Source of the DNA: JAJAZB01 sp965249815
Lineage (GTDB): Bacteria; Bacteroidota; Bacteroidia; Cytophagales; Spirosomataceae
NCBI GenBank assembly: GCA_965249815.1
Contig: CBDFMV010000003.1
Location: forward strand, 1,240,001-1,304,000
Direction of reading: 5' to 3'
DNA length: 64,000 nt
Shown here: positions 40,907 through 48,857 of the stretch, piece by piece
Layout of the letters: each line of letters starts with the position of its first letter
Position numbering within the stretch: the first letter of the stretch is position 1
Made by a program: the position numbers and the translations under genes
Notes under the pieces: model-generated
What the model was told of the DNA's origin: nothing
What the model saw: the letters and a program-made list of their open reading frames with translations, nothing else
Databases searched by the model: none

Positions 40907-40983
40907 GTTCACAGGGGGCAGTTTACAGTTCACAGAAAAAAATAGAATTGCATTTTGTGAACTGTAAACTGCCCCTGTGAACG
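40907..40983. repeat. Palindrome between convergent glycogen synthase and DUF349 genes
   Basis: GTTCACAGGGGGCAGTTTAC... (from 40907) pairs with a right arm ending at 40983 over 27 bases, with one bulged G. The phrase CAGTTTACAGTTCAC is itself made of two related halves. It fills the 84-base gap between the two stops exactly and likely works as a two-way terminator. Confidence 0.9.
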
Positions 40984-40985
40984 GC

Positions 40986-42350
40986 TCACCCCAGCAGCCC
41001 GTCCAATTCCTTCTTAAATTCAATCAGCAGCATTTCCTTCATGGCCACCTTGCGCTTCTGGGTGTTGATTTTATTGAGTTGCATCCGGTCGGCGTCGGAG
41101 GGCGGGTTGCGGTTGTAGCCGCCGCTGTTGTAGCTACCCCCACCGCTGCTGTAACTGCCGCTTCCACTGCTGTAGGTGCCGCCGCCGCCGTAGCCCGCGC
41201 TGGGGTCTTCGTACTGCATCAGGTCGGCTTTTTCTTTCCGCACCAGGTAGTCCATCTGGTTGATCATGATTTTCAACTGCTCCACGCGGGGCTTGTCCAT
41301 GAAGTACGGGTGCCGGTAGCCAATGACGCGCACGAGGTAATTCATCTCGAAAATCTTGTCGCAGGCGGCGCGGAAGCGTTCGGAAAGCTGCCGGTCCATC
41401 GCGGCTTTGAGCTTGGCGCTGGTTTCCTTCCAGTTGACGAGCAGTTGCTTGGCCCGGTCGGAGGCGGCGGCGAAATCGCGCTGGTTTTTCAACAACCCTT
41501 CGGCTTCGTCGGCCATGCCCTGCAGGGCCACCAGGATGGGGTTCACCCGGGGTTTGGGCACGATGCCCTTGGTGTTGTTGTATTTCTCGAAAAACAGGTC
41601 GTTGGCTTTTTTAAACTGCTTCCAGAGCATGCTCTGCTTCTTGGGCGGTACCTGACCGATGGTTTTCCACTCGGCTTGCAAGTGCTTGATTTCCTGAAAC
41701 GACGCGTCGAGGTCTTCCTGCCGCCGGAGCGCGAAGGCGCGGTCCACGAGGCGTTGGAGCGTGGCGAGTTTTTCGTCGATGATGCGGTTTTTCTCGGCAA
41801 AAAAGTCGCGGCGGCGTTGGAAAAAGTCGTCAGCAATGCGCTGAAACTCGCCCTCGGTCTCGTCTTCGTAGGGCTTTTCGACGGGGCCGGTTTTGAGCCA
41901 CTTCGTCTTTAATTCCTGCATCTGCTCGGTGGCCTGGGCCCAGTCGTCGTTGACGACAATCCCCCGGATTTCGTCGAGCAATGCCCGTTTGATTTCCAGG
42001 TTTTTGGCCTGGTTGGTCTTGATGAGTTCGCGCAGGTGCTCCTCAAGCCCGTCGAGCCGGTGGAGCAGCGGTACGAAATCGCCGAGGCCATCGAACTCCA
42101 CGAGGTTTTTGCGCAACTGGAGCAGCTTGGTCAGAAAAGAGCCTTTGTTCTGGGCCTCTTCGATTTGCTGTTCAAGCTGGTCCACCTTGGCGAGGGCCAT
42201 CTGAAAGCGGTTGACAAAATACTGGAGGGCTTCCGCTTCGGTGTTGCGGACTTCCCCAATTTGGCGGTCAGGGTAATCGAGGTATCCTTTCAGAAAGACC
42301 TTACCGTCTTGTACGTACCCGAATTCATGCTGGGTGAGGGCGTTTTCCAT
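40986..42350 (-). CDS. DUF349 protein with Gly/Ser/Tyr-rich segment
   Basis: 454 residues. Repeated DUF349 helical modules (WKTIGQVPPKKQSMLWKQFKKANDLFFEKYN, LKTKWLKTGPVEKPYEDETEGEFQRIADDFF) make most of the protein; the family is uncharacterised and common in Bacteroidota. Near the C-terminus is a 35-residue low-complexity run of Gly, Ser and Tyr (GGGGTYSSGSGSYSSGGG), then a basic helix. The ATG at 42350 gives MENALTQHEFGYVQDGKVFLKGY. Divergent from ettA. Confidence 0.88.
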   Translation of the reverse strand: MENALTQHEFGYVQDGKVFLKGYLDYPDRQIGEVRNTEAEALQYFVNRFQMALAKVDQLEQQIEEAQNKGSFLTKLLQLRKNLVEFDGLGDFVPLLHRLDGLEEHLRELIKTNQAKNLEIKRALLDEIRGIVVNDDWAQATEQMQELKTKWLKTGPVEKPYEDETEGEFQRIADDFFQRRRDFFAEKNRIIDEKLATLQRLVDRAFALRRQEDLDASFQEIKHLQAEWKTIGQVPPKKQSMLWKQFKKANDLFFEKYNNTKGIVPKPRVNPILVALQGMADEAEGLLKNQRDFAAASDRAKQLLVNWKETSAKLKAAMDRQLSERFRAACDKIFEMNYLVRVIGYRHPYFMDKPRVEQLKIMINQMDYLVRKEKADLMQYEDPSAGYGGGGTYSSGSGSYSSGGGSYNSGGYNRNPPSDADRMQLNKINTQKRKVAMKEMLLIEFKKELDGLLG

Positions 42351-42437
42351 TGTTTTAAAAGGGTGGTCAGACTGGCAAGTGGCCCTGTTTTGCGATATTT
42401 GCCAGTGCAAGGGTTCAACGGCCAAAGTAACTAAAAA

Positions 42438-44105
42438 ATGAGTAACGAAACCATTATTTTCTCGATGGCAGGAGTGAGTAAAACGATACCTCCTCAACGT
42501 CAGATTTTGAAAAACATTTACCTCTCGTTTTTTTACGGAGCAAAAATTGGCGTGCTGGGCCTCAACGGGTCGGGGAAGAGCACGCTGCTGAACGTCATCG
42601 CCGGGCGCGACAAGGGCTACACCGGCGAGGTGGTGTTTTCGCCCAACTACTCCGTCGGGATGCTCGAGCAGGAACCCCAACTCGACCCGACTAAAACCGT
42701 GCGCGAGGTGGTCGAGGAAGGCGCCGCCGAAACAGTGGCGTTGTTGAAGGAATTCGATCAGATCAACGAAGCTTTCGCCGACCCCGACGCCGATTTCGAC
42801 AAACTCCTCGCCCGTCAGGGCGAAGTGCAGGAACGCCTCGACCAGCTCGACGCCTGGGAACTCGACAACAAGCTCGAAAAAGCCATGGACGCGTTGCGCT
42901 GCCCGCCGTCGGACGCGCTGACAGCCAACCTGTCGGGCGGGGAAAAACGCCGCGTGGCCCTCTGCCGCCTGCTCCTCCAGGAACCCGACGTGCTGCTGCT
43001 CGACGAGCCAACCAACCACCTCGACGCCGAAAGCGTGCTCTGGCTCGAAGAACACCTGCGCCAGTACAAAGGCACGGTGATTGCCGTGACCCACGATCGG
43101 TACTTTCTCGACAACGTGGCGGGCTGGATTCTCGAACTCGACCGGGGCGAGGGCATTCCCTGGAAGGGCAACTACTCGTCGTGGCTGGAGCAAAAACAGC
43201 AGCGGCTGGCGAAGGAGGAAAAAACCGAATCGAAGCGGCAGAAAACCCTTCAGCGTGAACTCGAATGGGTGCGCATGGCCCCGAAAGCCCGTCAGGCCAA
43301 GTCGAAAGCGCGGTTGGGCGCCTACGAAAAACTGCTGGACGAAGAAACGAAGTCGAAAGACGAACGCCTCGAAATCTTCATTCCAGCCGGGCCGCGCCTG
43401 GGCAACAAGGTCATCGAAGCCCACGACGTAGCCAAAGCCTTCGGCGATAAACTGCTCTTCGAACACCTCGAATTCAGCCTCCCCCCGGCGGGCATCGTGG
43501 GCATCATCGGCCCGAACGGTGCGGGCAAAACGACGCTGTTCAAGCTCATCACGGGCCGCGAAAAACCCGACGCGGGCGAGTTTGGCGTGGGCGACACCGT
43601 GCAGTGGGCGTATGTGGACCAAGGCCACGACGGCCTCGATCCGGCCAAAACCGTGTACGAAACCATCTCCGGCGGCAACGACCTGATGCTCATGGGCGGG
43701 CGCACGGTCAACGCCCGCGCGTACGTGAGCCGGTTCAATTTCGGTGGGGCCGACCAGGAGAAAAAGGTGGGCAGCCTCTCCGGCGGCGAGCGCAACCGGG
43801 TGCACCTGGCCATGATGCTCAAGGAAGGCGCGAACCTGCTGCTGCTCGACGAACCGACCAACGACCTCGACGTGAACACACTTCGGGCGCTGGAAGAGGC
43901 CCTCGAAAACTTCGCCGGGTGCGCCGTAGTCATCTCGCACGACCGCTGGTTTCTCGACCGCGTGGCCACGCACATCCTGGCCTTCGAAGGCGATTCGCAG
44001 GTGTATTTCTTCGAAGGCAACTTCTCAGATTACGAAGAAAACCGCCGCAAACGCCTCGGCACCGACGCCACGCCCAAGCGGATCAAGTACAAAAAACTGG
44101 TGTAG
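42438..44105 (+). CDS. ettA: ABC-F protein EttA (energy-dependent translational throttle)
   Basis: 555 residues, the usual length. Two ABC domains: Walker A GLNGSGKST and GPNGAGKTT, signatures LSGGEKRR and LSGGERNR, LLLDEPTNHLD and LLLDEPTNDLD. The linker holds the EttA arm sequence ELEWVRMAPKARQAKSKARL. There are no membrane segments. It binds the ribosomal E site and gates entry to elongation by ATP level. Start ATG 42438. A near-consensus GATATTTG at 42397 may be the -7 element. Ends at a perfect palindromic terminator. Confidence 0.95.
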   Translation: MSNETIIFSMAGVSKTIPPQRQILKNIYLSFFYGAKIGVLGLNGSGKSTLLNVIAGRDKGYTGEVVFSPNYSVGMLEQEPQLDPTKTVREVVEEGAAETVALLKEFDQINEAFADPDADFDKLLARQGEVQERLDQLDAWELDNKLEKAMDALRCPPSDALTANLSGGEKRRVALCRLLLQEPDVLLLDEPTNHLDAESVLWLEEHLRQYKGTVIAVTHDRYFLDNVAGWILELDRGEGIPWKGNYSSWLEQKQQRLAKEEKTESKRQKTLQRELEWVRMAPKARQAKSKARLGAYEKLLDEETKSKDERLEIFIPAGPRLGNKVIEAHDVAKAFGDKLLFEHLEFSLPPAGIVGIIGPNGAGKTTLFKLITGREKPDAGEFGVGDTVQWAYVDQGHDGLDPAKTVYETISGGNDLMLMGGRTVNARAYVSRFNFGGADQEKKVGSLSGGERNRVHLAMMLKEGANLLLLDEPTNDLDVNTLRALEEALENFAGCAVVISHDRWFLDRVATHILAFEGDSQVYFFEGNFSDYEENRRKRLGTDATPKRIKYKKLV

Positions 44106-44125
44106 TTCGACAGGCTGTCTTTGGT

Positions 44126-44161
44126 AAAGCCCAACGCCTGACGTCAGGCGTTGGGCTTTTT
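44126..44161 (+). terminator. ettA terminator: 34-bp perfect palindrome
   Basis: AAAGCCCAACGCCTGAC is directly followed by its exact complement GTCAGGCGTTGGGCTTT, with no spacer, then more Ts. In RNA the central four bases form the loop. Confidence 0.9.
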
Positions 44162-44234
44162 GCTGGGAGGAATCCACGGCGTTGGTAGATTTTACGGCGG
44201 GTTGGCTTTGTCCGGAAAAAGAGGCTTCTGGTTT

Positions 44235-46172
44235 ATGAAAACAACCCTTTTTGTTGGCCTGCTGGTAGTTTCCTGGCCGAATTTCGCCCAGGTTGCACCG
44301 CGCAATTTGCTCCAAACCCGCTTTCCGCCTGAAGTCGTCCGCGCTGCGCTCACGCCTCGCCCGGCCTGGAAACCGTACCCCAACACTCCCGACGCCTGGC
44401 GCGCCGCCCTGCCCGACAGCCTGCGGACAAAACTCATCCAGGCGGGCGAAGACGCCCTGCGGGCCGGAATTCCGCCGCTGCCCGCTACGCTGATGCTTGA
44501 GTACGTGCGCAACGGCAACCGCACCCGCTACGAAGCGGCGTCGTTCACCCGGCGCGGGCAGCTATTCAGCCTCGCGCTGGCCGAAAGCCTCGAAGGACAG
44601 GGTCGGTTTACTGACGCGCTGGTCAACCTCGTCTGGGCGGTGTGCGAGGAAAGTTTCTGGGGGGTGCCCGCGCACCTCGGTGGCCAGAAAACGGGCAGCG
44701 GCCTGCCCAACGTCGAAGACCGCACCGCCGATTTGTTTGTTGCCGAAACCGCCGCCGCGCTGGCGCTGGTCGATTACCTCGCGGGGCCGCAACTCGAAAA
44801 AGCCTCGCCGCTGCTGCGGCCCCGGATGCGATACGAAACAAGTATCCGGCTTTTTGAACCCCTCACGCGCGAACCCGAACGCTACGGGTATTTGAAAAAA
44901 GGCGCGAAAGTGAACAACTGGAACCCCTGGATCATGGCCAACTGGCTAACGGCCACCCTGCTGCTCGAACCCGACGAAGCCCGCCGAAGCCAGATGACGA
45001 GCGCCGTCCTGAGCGGCCTGGACCTGTACCTGAATGGCCTGGGCGACGAAGGCGGCTGCGACGAAGGGGCAAGTTACTGGTTCGTGGCCGGGGGGTGCGT
45101 ATTCGACGCGCTCGAACTGCTCCACAGCGCCACGGGCGGCAAGGTGGATTTGTACCACGAGCCGCTCATCCGCAACATGGCGTCGTACGTGTACAAAATG
45201 CACATCGCCGACGGCTACTTCGTCGATTTTGCCGATGCCGACCCCACGCTGCGTCCCGACGGACTGATGCTGTACCGGTTCGGCAAAAGGCTCGCCGACG
45301 ACACCCTGACGCGGTTCGGGCAGTGGGCGTTTCAGCGGTTTTCGTTTCCACCACCCGCCCCGCAACGGTTCAACCAGCAACGCAGCCTGCAAAACCTGCT
45401 GACGGTGCGGGAGATCGGTCAACATGCCGCGCCCTTCGTGGGCGTGCGCGACGTGTGGTTTCCCGACGTGCAGGTGATGACGGCCCGCTCGCCCAACGGC
45501 CTGTTCGTAGCCGCGCACGGCGGGCACAACGCCGAAAGCCACAACCACAACGACGTCGGCGATTTTATCCTCTACGCCGACGGCCAGCCCGTCGTCATCG
45601 ACGCGGGCCGGGGGGTTTACACGTCGGCCACGTTTTCGGCCAAACGCTACGAACTTTGGTACACGCGGTCGGCTTACCACAATCTGCCGATTATCAACGG
45701 CATCGAGCAAAAAGCGGGGCGGGAGTTTGAGGCGAAAGCCGTGCAGTACAAAAAATCGGACGGCGAAACCACGCTGGCGATGAACTTAGCCGCCGCCTAC
45801 CCCCCTGAGGCGGGCATTCAGGCATGGAACCGCACCGTGAAACTGAACCGCCGCGCCGAAGCAGTGGAAATCACCGACGACTACGCGCTGACGCAAAAAC
45901 CCACTTCGTTGCAACAAGCTTTCCTGACCACCGCCACGCTCGACGCCTCGGTACCGGGCCGGGTGGTTTTCAAAGGACCCCAACGCCGCGACGTGGCCTT
46001 GCAGTACGACGCTAAAACCTGGAAGGTTGAAGTTGAAACCGTGCCCATGACCACGGGCGACGACGAGGGTTTCAAAACCAAGTGGCCTAACCAGACCATC
46101 CAGCGCGTGTTGCTCACCCAAACGACCCCCGCCGTCAAAGGCCGGGTTGCATTTCGGTTTACGATGCTTTGA
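44235..46172 (+). CDS. Heparinase II/III-family polysaccharide lyase
   Basis: 645 residues with signal peptide MKTTLFVGLLVVSWPNFAQ. The N-terminal (alpha/alpha) barrel (about 60-370) has the WNPWIMANWL and GCDEGASYWFVAGG motifs. The C-terminal beta-sandwich starts with the heparinase II/III signature HGGHNAESHNHNDVGDFILYADGQPVVIDAG, including the metal-binding His-Asn-His. These enzymes cleave uronic-acid polysaccharides such as heparin-like glycans or alginate by elimination; the substrate is not clear here. No susCD pair or sulfatase gene is beside it, so this is not a classic polysaccharide utilisation locus. Confidence 0.9.
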   Translation: MKTTLFVGLLVVSWPNFAQVAPRNLLQTRFPPEVVRAALTPRPAWKPYPNTPDAWRAALPDSLRTKLIQAGEDALRAGIPPLPATLMLEYVRNGNRTRYEAASFTRRGQLFSLALAESLEGQGRFTDALVNLVWAVCEESFWGVPAHLGGQKTGSGLPNVEDRTADLFVAETAAALALVDYLAGPQLEKASPLLRPRMRYETSIRLFEPLTREPERYGYLKKGAKVNNWNPWIMANWLTATLLLEPDEARRSQMTSAVLSGLDLYLNGLGDEGGCDEGASYWFVAGGCVFDALELLHSATGGKVDLYHEPLIRNMASYVYKMHIADGYFVDFADADPTLRPDGLMLYRFGKRLADDTLTRFGQWAFQRFSFPPPAPQRFNQQRSLQNLLTVREIGQHAAPFVGVRDVWFPDVQVMTARSPNGLFVAAHGGHNAESHNHNDVGDFILYADGQPVVIDAGRGVYTSATFSAKRYELWYTRSAYHNLPIINGIEQKAGREFEAKAVQYKKSDGETTLAMNLAAAYPPEAGIQAWNRTVKLNRRAEAVEITDDYALTQKPTSLQQAFLTTATLDASVPGRVVFKGPQRRDVALQYDAKTWKVEVETVPMTTGDDEGFKTKWPNQTIQRVLLTQTTPAVKGRVAFRFTML

Positions 46173-46181
46173 GGAGGTAGT

Positions 46182-46280
46182 TTTTTAACCACAGCGGGCG
46201 CGGAGTTGCACGCGGAGTACACAGAGATTTCAACCCCCTGCGTACCCTGCGCGTAACTCTGCGCCCGCTGCGGTTAAAAA
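46182..46280. repeat. 44-bp-arm imperfect palindrome after the heparinase gene
   Basis: The left arm (from 46182, TTTTTAACCACAGCGGGCGC...) and right arm (ending 46280, ...GCGCCCGCTGCGGTTAAAAA) pair over about 44 bases. The roughly seven mismatches are all transitions. The arm phrase repeats GCGGAGT and ACGCGGAGTAC internally. This and the promoter at 46400 account for most of the 433-bp gap before the ester cyclase gene. Confidence 0.85.
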
Positions 46281-46399
46281 GTTCGATCAAGCTGAAAATC
46301 CAATCCGCTGTCGTTTCCGTAAGCATTGGTCGGCCCCGTCATGAAGGGGTTTCCGCTCCCTACCCTTTTCAGGGGAGATGAAAAACCCGGTTTCAGTTG

Positions 46400-46431
46400 A
46401 TTGACCGTCAACGAGTTAGGGTGATACCTTT
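46400..46431 (+). promoter_or_regulatory. Promoter of the ester cyclase cluster (TTG - 21 bp - TACCTTTG)
   Basis: TTG at 46400-46402 and TACCTTTG at 46424-46431 fit both Bacteroidota elements. It would drive 46469 onward, probably through to 49505. Confidence 0.68.
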
Positions 46432-46468
46432 GTTCGCTCACTCCTTTTCGTTTTTAACCTCAGAAAAT

Positions 46469-46597
46469 CATGAACACCCAAGCCAACATTTAGCGCATCA
46501 ATGCCACTGTCGGCGAAAACATCGACTGGACTCACCCCGGCGTGCCGCCCCCGCCGAAGCCTTTCAGCAGTAACTCAACTATTCCCTCTAAACCTTA
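46469..46597 (+). pseudogene. Short open frame with early stop, possible gene remnant
   Basis: An ATG 38 bases after a good promoter reads MNTQANI and then TAG. In another frame the next stretch reads NATVGENIDWTHPGVPPPPKPFSSN before a stop at 46597. This looks like the decayed start of a protein, perhaps an earlier member of the ester cyclase cluster, but I cannot name the parent. It may equally be untranslated leader. Confidence 0.25.
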
Positions 46598-46605
46598 AAA
46601 TACTC

Positions 46606-47256
46606 GTGAAAACCAACCCAACCAACGTTCCCGCCGAGCCTTCACTGTTCCGAATGCTCGTGCTGGCTGCTGCCGCGCTGGCCGTGTACGCCGCCTTTTC
46701 GGTGGCCCGCGCCCAAAACCCCGCCCAGAACAAGCAGCACATGAAGACCATTTACGACGCGTTCGACACGGGCAACCTCGCCGCACTCGACCACATTCTG
46801 GCGACGGATTGCGTGGACTACACCATTCCGCCCGGCATGAAAAACGGCCTCGAAGGAGACAAGGAATTTTTTGCCCTGTTCAAAACTGCTTTTCCCGACG
46901 CGAAAAACAGGCTTGAAGACCTCATCGCCGAAGGCGACTACGTGGCCGCACGGGTGCGCTTCGTGGGCACCCACGACGGACCGCTGATGGGCCAGCCCGC
47001 TACTCCCGACCTGAAATTCACGCCGACCGTGCAGGTGGCCGAGGGCGACAGAGTCATCACGGTCGGCGCGTACACCGGCACCCAAACCGGCGACCTGATG
47101 GGCATCCCGCCTTCCGGCAAACCCATCGACCTCACCAACATCGTGTTCGACCGCTACGACCACGGGCTGATTGCCGAACGCTGGGATTTGGCCGACCAGT
47201 TTGGCCTGTTGCAGCAACTGGGCGTGATTCCGACGGACGAGCAGGCGAAGAAATAA
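46606..47256 (+). CDS. SnoaL-like ester cyclase, exported
   Basis: 216 residues from a GTG; an N-terminal basic stretch and hydrophobic segment (MLVLAAAALAVYAAFSVARAQ) make a signal peptide or anchor. An ATG at 46654 is the alternative start. The domain is a SnoaL/NTF2-type cone: MKTIYDAFDTGNLAALDHILATDCVDY, LFKTAFPDAKNRLEDLIAEGDYVAARVRFVGTHDGPLMG, IAERWDLADQFGLLQQLG. Such proteins are called ester cyclases, but many have unknown chemistry. It is paralogous to the protein at 48420. Confidence 0.85.
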   Translation: MKTNPTNVPAEPSLFRMLVLAAAALAVYAAFSVARAQNPAQNKQHMKTIYDAFDTGNLAALDHILATDCVDYTIPPGMKNGLEGDKEFFALFKTAFPDAKNRLEDLIAEGDYVAARVRFVGTHDGPLMGQPATPDLKFTPTVQVAEGDRVITVGAYTGTQTGDLMGIPPSGKPIDLTNIVFDRYDHGLIAERWDLADQFGLLQQLGVIPTDEQAKK

Positions 47257-47336
47257 GAAAACCCCATTCAGCGGAGAACGCACCCCACCCGAAAACGCCC
47301 GGCGGCAACCGCCGCCGGGCCTCAAAAGACAAAGCC

Positions 47337-47724
47337 ATGAAAACCGTTTTCGTCACCGGTGGCACGGGCTACCTCGGTCGCCGCCTCATTCCCCGGCTCC
47401 TGGCGCGGGGGCTACCGGGTGGTGGCGCTGGTGCAGCAAGCCTCGGCGGGCAAGCTGCCGCCGGGTTGCACCGTCGTGTACGGCGATGCGTTAGAGGCCG
47501 AAACCTACCAGGACTTCGTGCCCGCAGGATGCATGTTCGTCCACCTCGTGGGCGTAGCGCACCCTGGCCCGACGAAAATCCGGCAGTTTCAGGAAGTGGA
47601 TTTGCGCTCGGTTCGGGAGGCCATACACGCCGCCACCGGGGCCGTGCGCCGCGTCCGTTCCCCCGAAGCCGCGCCCACGCCGCTGCTGCGTACCGTCCGC
47701 CGGTTGAAAGCCCAGGCTCCGTAG
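47337..47724 (+). pseudogene. Frameshifted, internally deleted NAD(P)-binding (SDR/NmrA-like) gene
   Basis: Frame one opens MKTVFVTGGTGYLGRRLIPRLLARG, a Rossmann GxxGxxG start. The sequence continues as family-like YRVVALVQQASAGKLPPGCTVVYGDAL..FVHLVGVAHP..KIRQFQEVDLRSVREAIHAA only one frame over. The break is a run of five Gs at 47407-47411; four Gs would restore the frame. After REAIHAA the middle of a normal SDR is missing and only a short Arg-rich tail follows to a stop at 47724, so there is also a large deletion. It is a dead gene within the ester cyclase cluster. Confidence 0.8.
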
Positions 47725-47831
47725 TTGATTTTCAAAAGTTTGTTCCCGATTTTTATTTTTTGGTTTCTACTCTCACGAAAGGTACCCGGCTGCAGCCCGG
47801 AACCGGACTTTCCCGAACCAGACTCTTGAAC

Positions 47832-48407
47832 GTGACGACGCAATCCTCCGATATTGAACAGAAAACGGCTGGTTCCAACGATTACCACTTCGTCACCCGC
47901 TGGTCGGTGGCGGCCCCGCCCGAGGAAGTGTACCGGATTCTGGAAGACGTCTGCGACCTGGCCCGCTGGTGGCCCTCGGTGTACCTCGACGTAAAAGTCC
48001 TCGAAAAAGGCCAGCCCGGTGGCGTGGGCAAGGCGGTCGAACTGTTCACCAAAGGCTGGCTGCCGTACACGCTGCGGTGGACGTTTCGCGTCACGCGGGC
48101 TGAGTTTCCGCACGGGTTAGCGCTCGAAGCCTTCGGCGATTTTGTCGGGCGGGGCGTCTGGACGTTCACGCCTACCACCACCGGCACGGAGGCCGTTTAC
48201 GACTGGAAGCTCGAAGTCGAAAAGCCGTTGCTAAAGCAGTTTTCGTGGCTGCTGAAACCAATTTTTTCGCAAAACCACCTCTGGGCGATGCGGAAAGGGC
48301 TGGAAAGCCTGCGCTTGGAACTCCGCCGTCGGCACGGCGAGGGGAGCGTGCCCGCGCCGCCGAACCCCACGTTTCCACACAATTTCACAAACAACCGGAT
48401 TCTCTAA
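47832..48407 (+). CDS. SRPBCC (START-like) domain protein
   Basis: 191 residues starting with GTG at 47832 (MTTQSSDIEQKTAGSNDYHFVTRWSV). The fold is polyketide cyclase/SRPBCC: YHFVTRWSVAAPPEEVYRILEDVCDLARWWPSVYLDV, a helix-grip with a hydrophobic ligand pocket (FTPTTTGTEAVYDWKLEVE). The frame is open further back through the dead SDR gene, but that part does not code. Twelve bases before the next ester cyclase. Confidence 0.85.
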   Translation: MTTQSSDIEQKTAGSNDYHFVTRWSVAAPPEEVYRILEDVCDLARWWPSVYLDVKVLEKGQPGGVGKAVELFTKGWLPYTLRWTFRVTRAEFPHGLALEAFGDFVGRGVWTFTPTTTGTEAVYDWKLEVEKPLLKQFSWLLKPIFSQNHLWAMRKGLESLRLELRRRHGEGSVPAPPNPTFPHNFTNNRIL

Positions 48408-48419
48408 ACCAACGACAAC

Positions 48420-48833
48420 ATGGAAACTTCCGACCAAAACAAAGCGACCATCGCCCGCTTTAACAAAGAATTCATCGAAGGCGGTAGCCTCGACGCGTTT
48501 CAGGAAATTCTCGCCCCGGATTTCGTCAACCGGACCGCGCCACCGGGCGTACCCACCGGCCCCGAGGGCGTGGCGTATTTTTTCAATCACCTCCTGAAAA
48601 CCGCCTTTCCCGACCTGACCGTCGAAATTCACGACCAGGTGGCCGAAGCCGACAAGGTGACGACCCGTAAAACCTTCCACGCTACGCACCAGGACGATTT
48701 CTTCGGTGTTCCGGCGACCAACCGGCCCGTCGCGATGGACGTCATTGACGTGATCCGGCTGCGCGAGGGGCAGTTCGTTGAACACTGGGGCCTCGTGGAC
48801 TGGCAGCAGGTGATGGCCCAACTCACGGCCTGA
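48420..48833 (+). CDS. SnoaL-like ester cyclase
   Basis: 137 residues, no signal peptide, so cytoplasmic. SnoaL motifs: NKATIARFNKEFIEGGSLDAFQEILAPDFVNRTAPPGVPTGPEG, HLLKTAFPDLTVEIHDQVAEADKV, then VIRLREGQFVEHWGLVDWQQVMAQL. It is like the protein at 46606 but without the leader. It lies tightly between the SRPBCC gene and the unknown 48858 gene. Confidence 0.9.
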   Translation: METSDQNKATIARFNKEFIEGGSLDAFQEILAPDFVNRTAPPGVPTGPEGVAYFFNHLLKTAFPDLTVEIHDQVAEADKVTTRKTFHATHQDDFFGVPATNRPVAMDVIDVIRLREGQFVEHWGLVDWQQVMAQLTA

Positions 48834-48857
48834 GCGCGGTACCTGAAGCGGTTTTCC

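Noticed and set aside
47337..48407. A single 356-residue protein joining the SDR start to the SRPBCC domain
   Set aside because: The middle is Arg/Gly-rich out-of-frame reading; the SDR sequence continues in another frame and the SRPBCC part has its own GTG start at 47832.
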